Below, piece after piece: positions 16,626-24,015 of a DNA stretch of 64,000 bases. The position numbers and the translations under genes were made by a program. The notes under the pieces are model-generated. The model made no database searches, was not told the DNA's origin, and saw only the letters and a list, made by a program, of their open reading frames with translations. Every line of letters begins with the position of its first letter. Positions within the stretch are counted from its first letter, which is position 1. This DNA comes from JAJRTE01 sp964418585 (GTDB lineage Bacteria > Myxococcota_A > UBA796 > JAJRTE01), in contig CAYQMG010000148.1 in assembly GCA_964418585.1 (NCBI GenBank), forward strand, positions 11,766-75,765, read 5' to 3'.

Positions 16626-18782
16626 ATGGCATTGACCCGACCGATGGAGCCGGACGGATGGACTGGGGCCCTGTCCGGGGTTTCGTGTCGAGCCGTGTTG
16701 GTTGGTAACCCGAATGTGGGCAAGTCGGCGATATTCTGGCGACTGACCGGGAAGCCATCCGAGGAGTGCAACATTCCGGGGAGTTCGGTGGCGGTGAGCA
16801 TGGCCCCGGTGCGTCGAGGTGCGCGGCACCGGTGGCGGCGGTTTCGGAGGTCGCGGTTGGCCCGTCGGGTTGCCCGGGTACTTGGGGGAGGGCGCGGCGG
16901 AGCGGGAGGAGCTGGAGGGGCGAAGCACGGGAGGGGGACCCGGTCGGCGGGCCTGCTCGAGCGGCCTGGCGTGGAGGAAGAGACCGGGGTGGGTCCCTGT
17001 GACCCGGTCCTGATCGACACGCCCGGCGCCACGTCGCTGTTTCCGCTCGGTGAGGACGAGATGGCCACGCGGGACCTGCTTCTGGGGCTGCCCGAGGTGG
17101 TGGTGTTCGTGGCCGATGCCAAGAACCTGAGACGGTCCCTGGCCCTGTTTCTCCAGGTGGCTGCGTTCGAGCGGCCCATGGTGTTCGACCTCAACATGGT
17201 GGACGAGGCGGAGAACGTGGGCGTGCATGTCGACGTGGCAGCGCTCCAGGAGCGGCTGGGCTGTCCGTGCAACACGTCGGTGGCGATCGAGGGGCACGGG
17301 ATGAATCGGCTGGCAGCGGCGCTTCACGAGGCCCGGCCCGCATCGTACAAGGTGGTGTTTCAGGCGCCGATCGAGGAAGCATTGGAGGAGCTTTCAGACC
17401 TGTTGCGAGGGGGCAGTGTACCGCCGCGTGCGCTGGGTTCTCTCTTGCTGGCCCGGGACCCTCGAGGCCTGGCGGTGGTGGAGCAGGAGTTTGGACCCGG
17501 GACGCAGCGGTTGGTGCGGGAAATCGTGGACCGGACCGAGGCCCGGTACGGTACCCCGCTCGACGTGGTCATGACCGAGCAACTGCATGCTGCGGCCGAG
17601 CAACTGGCTGCTGGACTGGTGCACCGTCACCCGCACCGTTCCTCGCTGAGTGACCGGGTGGGCCACCTGGTGCAGAGTCCCCTGACCGGGGTGCCTGTTG
17701 CGATCGTCATCACCATGGCGATGTACCTGTGGGTGGGCCAACTCGGGGCCGGCCTGGTGGTGGACACGATCGAGCAGAAGGTGTTCGACGGCTGGCTCAT
17801 TCCCCTGATGACTCCGGTGGTAGACCGGATTCCCTGGGCGTTTTTGCGGGGAGCGTTGATGGATCCGGACTTCGGCTTGCTCCCCACCGGATTGTTCCTG
17901 GCTTTCGGGATCGTGCTGCCCGTTCTCTTCTTTTTCTTCCTGTTTTTCGCCGTGCTCGAGGACTCCGGGTACCTCCCCCGTCTGTCCATCCTGCTCGATC
18001 GCGTGCTCCGGCTCGTGGGCCTGAACGGAAAGGGCGTGCTCCCGTTGGTGATGGGATTCTCTTGCGTCACCATGGCCGTGATCACCACCCGGATGCTGGA
18101 CACGCGCAAGGAGCGCTTGATCGCCACCTTCCTTCTCATCCTGGGCATTCCCTGTGCTCCCCTGTTGAGCGTCCAGATTCTCATTCTGAGGGACCTGTCC
18201 TGGACTGCTCCGGTGACCGTGTACGGTATCATCCTGCTTCAGATCCTGGTGGCCGGGGTGGCTGCCAACAGGGTCCTTGGTGGACGCCTGCCCGACTTCA
18301 TCATGGAGATCCCACGGATGCGGTTGCCCAAGCCCAGGGTGGTGCTGGCGCGGACCTGGCGGCGTTCGGTGCAGTTCACCAAGGAGGCGGTGCCGGTTTT
18401 CATGCTGGCCTCGTTCATCATGTACGTGCTCAACTGGATGGGCGGACTGGACCTGCTGGAAGCAGCCGGGCGGCCGGTGGTGGGGCACCTTCTGGGCCTG
18501 CCGGACAAGGCGATCCAGGTGTTGATCAAGACGCTCATCCGGAGAGAGAGCGGAGCAGCCGAACTTCACCTGGTCCAGGAATCGTTCGACAGTGTCCAGC
18601 TCGTGGTGACCTTGCTTGTCATGACGTTCCTCATGCCGTGTCTGAACGCGGTGATCGTGATCATCAAGGAACACGGGCTGAAGGCAGCGCTTGTCATCAT
18701 GGGCGGGGTCATGGTCTATTGTGTGTTGGCGGGCGCGCTGGTCAATGCCGTGTGTCGCGCGTTGGGTGTGAGTTTCGCCTGA
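16626..18782 (+). CDS. feoB: FeoB-like ferrous iron transporter with an insertion in the G domain
   Basis: About 718 residues. The N-terminal G protein has G1 GNPNVGKS, G3 DTPG, a G4-like NMVD and a G5-like SVA, and about eight membrane helices follow. The gate motif VMGFSCVTMAVITTRMLDT keeps the conserved Cys, and MPCLNAVIVI matches the second Gate half. FeoB imports Fe2+ across the inner membrane. Odd points: the usual G2 Thr (GVTVE) reads GSSVAVS, and about 65 Arg/Gly-rich residues are inserted between G2 and G3. The G/R block may be expanded low-complexity DNA. It is followed after 49 bases by a DtxR-FeoA regulator. ATG 16626 is chosen after an AGGAGG-rich leader. Confidence 0.85.
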   Translation: MALTRPMEPDGWTGALSGVSCRAVLVGNPNVGKSAIFWRLTGKPSEECNIPGSSVAVSMAPVRRGARHRWRRFRRSRLARRVARVLGGGRGGAGGAGGAKHGRGTRSAGLLERPGVEEETGVGPCDPVLIDTPGATSLFPLGEDEMATRDLLLGLPEVVVFVADAKNLRRSLALFLQVAAFERPMVFDLNMVDEAENVGVHVDVAALQERLGCPCNTSVAIEGHGMNRLAAALHEARPASYKVVFQAPIEEALEELSDLLRGGSVPPRALGSLLLARDPRGLAVVEQEFGPGTQRLVREIVDRTEARYGTPLDVVMTEQLHAAAEQLAAGLVHRHPHRSSLSDRVGHLVQSPLTGVPVAIVITMAMYLWVGQLGAGLVVDTIEQKVFDGWLIPLMTPVVDRIPWAFLRGALMDPDFGLLPTGLFLAFGIVLPVLFFFFLFFAVLEDSGYLPRLSILLDRVLRLVGLNGKGVLPLVMGFSCVTMAVITTRMLDTRKERLIATFLLILGIPCAPLLSVQILILRDLSWTAPVTVYGIILLQILVAGVAANRVLGGRLPDFIMEIPRMRLPKPRVVLARTWRRSVQFTKEAVPVFMLASFIMYVLNWMGGLDLLEAAGRPVVGHLLGLPDKAIQVLIKTLIRRESGAAELHLVQESFDSVQLVVTLLVMTFLMPCLNAVIVIIKEHGLKAALVIMGGVMVYCVLAGALVNAVCRALGVSFA

Positions 18783-18831
18783 TCTCCAGGGGCGGGGAGG
18801 GGCCGGAGCACCCGGGAGCAAGGGGTTTGGC

Positions 18832-19494
18832 ATGGAATCCACGTTGGAGGAGATTCTCGAGGCCGTCTGGGTAGCCAACGAGGGAGGTCGTGCGACCGAG
18901 CAGCGCGTGCGCGAGTTGTGTCCTGAGCCCATTAGTGAGGAAGACCTGGACACACTGGAGTCCCGGGAGTTGGTCTACCGAAAAGGACCCGAGATCCTCC
19001 TGACCCGGACGGGCGGCCAGGTGGCCCGGGTGGTGGTGCGGCGGCACAGACTGGCCGACACGCTGCTCGCATCCATTCTCAAGCTCGACCCGGACAAGCG
19101 GCGAGTCGTGGCCTGCGAGACCGAACACACGTTGCTCCCGGAAATGGAAGAGGGGATCTGCACCCTGTTGGGTCACCCTACCGAGACGCCGGAAGGCCGT
19201 CCCATTCCCCCCGGTCGATGCTGTGCGCGCAAACAGCGTTCCGTGGGCGCCATGGTGTGCGACCTCACCAAGCTGCGGCCGGGCGAGCGGGGGCGCATCG
19301 CCTACATCCGACCCAAGAGCCACGCACGCCTCCACCGTCTGGCTTCCTTTGGGATCGTGCCCGGAGCCATCGTGGAGCTGCACCAGCGTTCTCCCGCGTT
19401 CTGCGTCAAGCTCGAGGAGACCGAGTTGGCGGTGGAGCGGGACGTGGCCGAGGACATCTTCGTGAGCAAGCTGGACGACCGGGATCGAACTTGA
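18832..19494 (+). CDS. DtxR/MntR-family metalloregulator with C-terminal FeoA domain
   Basis: 220 residues. A winged helix (residues 1-65) is followed by the metal-sensing dimerisation domain with VVRRHRLADTLL, CETEHTLLPEMEEGICTLLGHP and PPGRCC, whose His, Cys and Glu residues match the ligand positions of DtxR/IdeR-type proteins. Residues 145-215 form an SH3-like FeoA domain (LRPGERGRIAYI, LASFGIVPGAIVEL, ERDVAEDIFV). It is inferred to repress the upstream feoB when Fe2+ or Mn2+ is plentiful. No separate feoA is present, so the FeoA domain here may also act on FeoB. Confidence 0.88.
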   Translation: MESTLEEILEAVWVANEGGRATEQRVRELCPEPISEEDLDTLESRELVYRKGPEILLTRTGGQVARVVVRRHRLADTLLASILKLDPDKRRVVACETEHTLLPEMEEGICTLLGHPTETPEGRPIPPGRCCARKQRSVGAMVCDLTKLRPGERGRIAYIRPKSHARLHRLASFGIVPGAIVELHQRSPAFCVKLEETELAVERDVAEDIFVSKLDDRDRT

Positions 19495-19522
19495 CAGAGC
19501 CGGGCGCGGCACGAGGCGGGCG

Positions 19523-21535
19523 ATGGACGGGGGCTCGAGAGACCATGAAGTCTTTTCCAGGGTCTGGGATTCTCTCCACCTGGACGCGGAAGAGGCCCGG
19601 TTCGACCCGGACCGAACCATCACCGTCGGATACCTCCAGCCGGACCATCAGGACCGCCTGAAATCGCTTCCCACCCTGGCACTCGGCGGGGGGGATACGC
19701 GCGGACGGGCAGACCTGGTGCTCGAGGGCGTGCTGGGTGAAGGAGGCGTCGCCGTCGTGCAACTCGCCATGCAGGGGTCTCTGGGGCGAGAGGTGGCGGT
19801 CAAGCGGCTCAAGCCTCAGGTTCAGTCCCGGGAACTGACCTGGAAACTGCTGCAGGAGGCATGGGTTACCGGTCGACTCGAGCACCCGAACATCGTGCCT
19901 GTACACCTTCTGGGCCGGTCCGAAGACGGCGCAGCGGTCATGGTGATGAAGCGTATCGAGGGCAACGCCTGGCGCACCTTCATCCAGGGCCGTGCGATTC
20001 CTCCAGGCGAGGGATTCCGTGAGGACCCGCTCGGATGGCACCTCGACATTCTCGCCGCGGTGTGCCGGGCTCTCGAGTTTGCGCACAGTCGCGGAATCGT
20101 GCACCGGGACATCAAACCGGACAACGTCATGGTGGGTCGGTTCGGCGAGGTTTACGTGGTGGACTGGGGGATCGCCCTGTCACTCCGGGACGACCCGGGC
20201 GGCCGCCTTCCCCTGGCCCGAAACGCTCGAGGCGTCGCCGGTACACCGGCCTACATGGCCCCGGAGATGGCCGCGGGGCGGAACGACCAGATTGACGAGC
20301 GCACCGATGTCTACCTGCTCGGCGCCACCCTGTACGAGGTGCTGACCGGGTCCCCTCCTCATGGACAAGATACGCTTTTCGACACCCTCTTCTGCGCCTT
20401 CCGATCCGACCCCCCCAGGGCACTCGAGAACGTGCCCCCCGAACTTGCCGAGATATGCCGGACAGCCATGCAGCCGCGGCAGGAGGAACGGTATCAGAGT
20501 GTGACCGAATTTCGGGATGCCCTGCTCCGGTTCAAGCGGCACCGACACTCGGCGACCGTGGCGCGGCAGGCGTGGGAACGGTTGACGCGGTTGATACAGA
20601 TGGTGGATGCCCGGACGGAGCGACCGCCCGACAGCGTGAAGGTGTATGACCTGTTCGGGCAATCCCGGTTCGGGTTTCAGGAGGCGCTGCGGGAGTGGGA
20701 GGAAAACACCGATGCCAGGGAAGGGCTCCAGCAGGCGCTCGAGTGCATGGCCGAGTTCGAACTTGACCGCGAGAATCATCAAGCGGCCTCGGTGCTGGTG
20801 GGGCAACTTCCAGAGCCCAACCCCCGACTTCAGGAGAGGCTCGACGCCCTGGAGCGGAAACTCGCCGGGGAGCAGGCCGCGTTTCACGGACTCCAGGCCC
20901 TGGCTCGAGATCTGGACCTGACTGCGGGCATGGCCGTGCGCCGGAGCCTCTTCCCAATCCTCTTCCTCGTCTGGGTCGTCGTCCCGGTGGGCGCCGGCGT
21001 GGTTCAGCGTACCTTCCACGTGACGCTGTCCCCTCGAAGCTTCCTGGCTGCCATCCTGGTACTGATCGCCGCGACCCTCGCGGCCGTGGCATGGCACCGA
21101 AAGGTCTTGCTTCAGAATGCGGTCAATCGTAGCCTGGTGGTGCTGCTGTTGATAATCTTTGCCGGGTTCGTCGCCGTAGGGGTGCTGGGAATCGCCTGGG
21201 GACTCTCACTCCCCAAGGTGGTCCTCCTGGCACTGTCCACCCTCGCGGTGGGGGCCTCCATGGTCTCGGCCACCATCAACTGGCGTGTCTGGATCATGGC
21301 GGCCGGGTACTGGGCCGCCTTCCTCTTCTCCATCGCATGGCCTGACTGGACCCTCGAGGCCGTTGGGGGAGGGAACCTGGTGGGCTTTGTCGGCGTGGAG
21401 TTGGTCTTGCGCCGGTGGCCGTTGGAACGGCCTGCTCAGCCGCGCAGCCTGGCCGAGTCCGCCGACTGGAATTTCAGGCAGGGACCTCGAGCCGGACCGG
21501 TGCCCGGATCGGGACCTACCCGGTCCGCGCGTTGA
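19523..21535 (+). CDS. Membrane-anchored eukaryotic-type Ser/Thr protein kinase
   Basis: 670 residues. The kinase domain spans about residues 65-335: glycine loop LGEGGVAVVQ, catalytic Lys in VAVKRLKP, HRDIKPDN catalytic loop, DWG in place of DFG (a substitution seen in other bacterial kinases), and a GTPAYMAPEM activation segment. About 120 helical, Glu-rich residues follow, then six or so membrane helices in the last 200 residues (IILFAGFVAVGVLGIAWGLS and others). The start has GAGG seven bases upstream and lies 28 bases behind the DtxR gene. It probably phosphorylates cytosolic proteins; target and signal unknown. Confidence 0.88.
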   Translation: MDGGSRDHEVFSRVWDSLHLDAEEARFDPDRTITVGYLQPDHQDRLKSLPTLALGGGDTRGRADLVLEGVLGEGGVAVVQLAMQGSLGREVAVKRLKPQVQSRELTWKLLQEAWVTGRLEHPNIVPVHLLGRSEDGAAVMVMKRIEGNAWRTFIQGRAIPPGEGFREDPLGWHLDILAAVCRALEFAHSRGIVHRDIKPDNVMVGRFGEVYVVDWGIALSLRDDPGGRLPLARNARGVAGTPAYMAPEMAAGRNDQIDERTDVYLLGATLYEVLTGSPPHGQDTLFDTLFCAFRSDPPRALENVPPELAEICRTAMQPRQEERYQSVTEFRDALLRFKRHRHSATVARQAWERLTRLIQMVDARTERPPDSVKVYDLFGQSRFGFQEALREWEENTDAREGLQQALECMAEFELDRENHQAASVLVGQLPEPNPRLQERLDALERKLAGEQAAFHGLQALARDLDLTAGMAVRRSLFPILFLVWVVVPVGAGVVQRTFHVTLSPRSFLAAILVLIAATLAAVAWHRKVLLQNAVNRSLVVLLLIIFAGFVAVGVLGIAWGLSLPKVVLLALSTLAVGASMVSATINWRVWIMAAGYWAAFLFSIAWPDWTLEAVGGGNLVGFVGVELVLRRWPLERPAQPRSLAESADWNFRQGPRAGPVPGSGPTRSAR

Positions 21536-21557
21536 AGCAACAGGCGGAGGGAGGAGC

Positions 21558-22823
21558 ATGAGACATCTGGTACACGGGGTGACACCTCGAGAAGGTCCTG
21601 CATACGGCCTCCTCGTGATTTTCCTGGCGATCCTGAGCCTGGGTCCCGGTCGGGCCGTGGGGGAGAGCGGCAACCCACCGGACAGGGAGGTGGAAGGAGG
21701 CGGGAATGCGGCGATGGGGGAGCCGGGTACCGGGCGAGTCGGCTGTGGCTGGCCCGGGGCCGAGTGGGAGGACCGGTTGCCTGAAGAGATGGGCATGGAC
21801 CCAGCCAGGCTGGATGCGGCCATCGCGTATGTCATGAGCAGTACCGGGAACGAGCAGGACCGCGCGGGCATTCGCACCGACGGGTTCGTGGTCGTGCGTC
21901 ACGGCTGCCTGGTTGCGGAAGGATATGCCCGGGGCTACACGCGCGAGACGCGGCATCTGGCCTGGTCGGTATCGAAGAGCGTGAGCAACGTTCTTTACGG
22001 CATCGCGGTCCGGCAAGGGGTGATCGAGATGCGCGCCCCGGCGGCCCGGTACTATCCTCCCCTGGATCGGGAGGGGCACCGGGACATCACGCTGGAGCAC
22101 TTGATGTTCATGAGTTCAGGGCTCGAGTGGTCCGAGGGGTACGAGGCGTCGCCGTTGAAATCCTCGGTCATCGCCATGCTCTACACCTCCGGTCGGGCCG
22201 ACATGGCGCGGTACACGGCGGAGCAGCCGCTGGAGTCGCCCCCGGGGACCGTGTGGGAGTATTCGAGCGGGACCACGAATCTGCTGATGGGGATCCTCAA
22301 GGAGGTGCTGGGTCCGGAACGCTATGCTCGTTTTCCCTGGGAGGAATTGTTCGACCCGGTCGGCATGCGCAGTGCCGTGTTCGAGCGGGACAGATCTGGA
22401 ACGTTCGTGGGCTCGTCCTATTTCTATGCCACGCCTCGAGACATGGCCCGATTCGGCTACCTGGTGCTGCGGGACGGCGTCTGGGGAGACAGGCGGATAC
22501 TGCCCAGGGATTGGGTCGCCCACTACACGCAGATTGCACCGGCCTACCGGACTCTGGACCCGGACCGAAGGGAATCGGGCCTGCACCCGGGCGGCCACTG
22601 GTGGGTGAACCGCCCGGACCCGGAATCCGGGCTCGAGGCGCCGTTTGCCGAGGTGCCGGAAGACACGTTCGCCGCCCTGGGCCACTGGGGCCAGTCCATC
22701 GTGGTCATCCCCTCGCTCGACCTGGTGGTGGTCCGAACCGGTGACGACCGGGACCACACGTTCCAGCTCGAGAAATGGTTGACGCTCCTGGTGGCGAGCG
22801 TCGAGACCGGGAAAACCCAGTGA
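21558..22823 (+). CDS. Serine beta-lactamase-fold hydrolase (class C/esterase-like), exported
   Basis: 421 residues with an N-terminal hydrophobic signal (YGLLVIFLAILSLGPGRAVG). Penicillin-binding-fold motifs are SxxK in WSVSKSVSN, a Tyr motif in EYSSGTTN, and HWGQ in place of KTG. The surrounding blocks FMSSGLEWSEGYE, PRDMARFGYLVLRDGVWGDRRILP and GHWWVN resemble the 6-aminohexanoate-dimer-hydrolase/EstB branch rather than true AmpC enzymes. It is therefore probably a periplasmic amide or ester hydrolase; resistance cannot be inferred. The ATG has GGAGGGAGGAG just upstream and the gene starts 23 bases behind the kinase. Confidence 0.85.
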   Translation: MRHLVHGVTPREGPAYGLLVIFLAILSLGPGRAVGESGNPPDREVEGGGNAAMGEPGTGRVGCGWPGAEWEDRLPEEMGMDPARLDAAIAYVMSSTGNEQDRAGIRTDGFVVVRHGCLVAEGYARGYTRETRHLAWSVSKSVSNVLYGIAVRQGVIEMRAPAARYYPPLDREGHRDITLEHLMFMSSGLEWSEGYEASPLKSSVIAMLYTSGRADMARYTAEQPLESPPGTVWEYSSGTTNLLMGILKEVLGPERYARFPWEELFDPVGMRSAVFERDRSGTFVGSSYFYATPRDMARFGYLVLRDGVWGDRRILPRDWVAHYTQIAPAYRTLDPDRRESGLHPGGHWWVNRPDPESGLEAPFAEVPEDTFAALGHWGQSIVVIPSLDLVVVRTGDDRDHTFQLEKWLTLLVASVETGKTQ

Positions 22824-22857
22824 GAGGCGATGAAGCGACTCCGGGAGGTCGAACGAC

Positions 22858-23178
22858 ATGACGTGGAAACGGGTCACAGCGGGAATCCTGGCGCTGCTGG
22901 TCATCGCCATCGGGGCGTGGAGTGCGGCCAACTGGCAGCATATTCGGCATTTTCCTTCCATCATCTCCTCGTTCTATGCCAAGCAGATGTGCTCGTGCCT
23001 GTTCGTGGTGGGACAGACCGAGGAGCGTTGCCGCAACGAGGCCCGGCAGTACGTGCCGATCAGTGGGTACGAGATCGACCGGGAGCAGCGGGCGGTCACG
23101 GTATCCGGGCTGGGCCGGACGAATCGAGCCCATTTCGTGAGCGAGCGGTACGGTTGCGTGCTGGACGACCTTGACTGA
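22858..23178 (+). CDS. Small exported Cys-rich protein, partner of the beta-lactamase-fold gene
   Basis: 106 residues. One N-terminal membrane helix or signal (VTAGILALLVIAIGAWSAA) is followed by a compact domain with four Cys (KQMCSCLFVVGQ, EERCRNEA, YGCVLD) and the conserved-looking patch ISGYEIDREQRAVTVSGLG. It begins 34 bases after the hydrolase, with GGAGG at a proper distance, so co-expression is likely. From memory, similar CSCLFV domains accompany or are fused to beta-lactamase-fold hydrolases in other proteobacteria, which I could not verify. The Cys probably form periplasmic disulfides. Function unknown. Confidence 0.7.
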   Translation: MTWKRVTAGILALLVIAIGAWSAANWQHIRHFPSIISSFYAKQMCSCLFVVGQTEERCRNEARQYVPISGYEIDREQRAVTVSGLGRTNRAHFVSERYGCVLDDLD

Positions 23179-23255
23179 GGGTCGGGAGGCCCGGGGGCGA
23201 CGCCCGGGGCGTTGAAGGCCGTCGGTGCGGTCGTGCTTTCGAATCGGCGAGAGGA

Positions 23256-23915
23256 TCACCCGGGAGGCCACGGGAGGATCCAGCGCCGGATTCGATCCGG
23301 ATCACTCCTCGCCACGTATTCGACCGTCAGGTGGTAAACCGTGTAGGCTTCGTCCCAGCTTTCGTCGGCGGCCGCCCGTTCCGCCCGTACCTCGAGGGCG
23401 CTTTGTAGGGCCGTTTTGAACCGGGTACGGGCCTCGAGCGCATGCTGGTGTGCCTGGAGGAGCCGGCGTTTCAGGTCCGGTGCAATCACGGTGTCGGAAG
23501 CGTCGAGGATTCGGGAGAGGAGGGATGAGAGTTCCTGCGGCTTGACCGGAGGAGCCGGCGTGTCCTTGTCGAACAGTCGAGCCGGAAGGTACTGTTCCGG
23601 TCGCCCGGCCCCGCTCCCCTGGCGCCTGGTCAGCTCCCGGGCAAGTTCCTCACAGATCCGCGTGAGAGCTGCGTCGGCCGCGTCGCGTTCGAGCTTGCGT
23701 CGCTCGGTCTCCTGTTCCGCCTTCACCTGGGAAGTCCACAGGGCTTTCCAGTTACGGTGCACCGGCCCAAACCGGGTGTCCATCACCTCGTTGAGCAGAG
23801 GTTGGGACCGGTCGGCATGGTTTCGGGCCACCGCGTGGTCCCCCAGGCGCGCGCGGTCCGCCGGACAACGTGGTTCGCTCTTGATCAGCAACCGCTTCCC
23901 TCCTTTGTGGGTCAT
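23256..23915 (-). CDS. Hypothetical helical protein
   Basis: 219 residues, charged and Ala/Glu/Arg-rich, with two predicted long helices (TSQVKAEQETERRKLERDAA and LKRRLLQAHQHALEARTRFK) and an acidic-aromatic C-terminus (SWDEAYTVYHLTVEYVARSD). There is no signal peptide, membrane segment or recognised family. The composition is protein-like on this strand, while the opposite frame has no sensible domain, so the minus strand is taken as coding. It is divergent from glgB, sharing a 100-base intergenic region. ATG 23915 has no strong ribosome site; a GTG at 23939 is possible. Confidence 0.55.
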   Translation of the reverse strand: MTHKGGKRLLIKSEPRCPADRARLGDHAVARNHADRSQPLLNEVMDTRFGPVHRNWKALWTSQVKAEQETERRKLERDAADAALTRICEELARELTRRQGSGAGRPEQYLPARLFDKDTPAPPVKPQELSSLLSRILDASDTVIAPDLKRRLLQAHQHALEARTRFKTALQSALEVRAERAAADESWDEAYTVYHLTVEYVARSDPDRIRRWILPWPPG

Positions 23916-23956
23916 CCGCCCGGGCACGGAACCCGACACGCCTCCCGCCGTAGCGC

Positions 23957-23984
23957 TTGAACCGGCTCGACGTTATGCTATGGT
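23957..23984 (+). promoter_or_regulatory. Sigma-70-type promoter of glgB (extended -10)
   Basis: TTGAAC, 16 bases, then TATGGT preceded by TG one base upstream (TGCTATGGT) gives a plausible extended -10 promoter. The start point would lie near 23991, and the ATG of glgB at 24016 has GAGG before it. Confidence 0.5.
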
Positions 23985-24015
23985 GGTCCCATCAACCGAT
24001 TGCAGTGAGGCCGCC

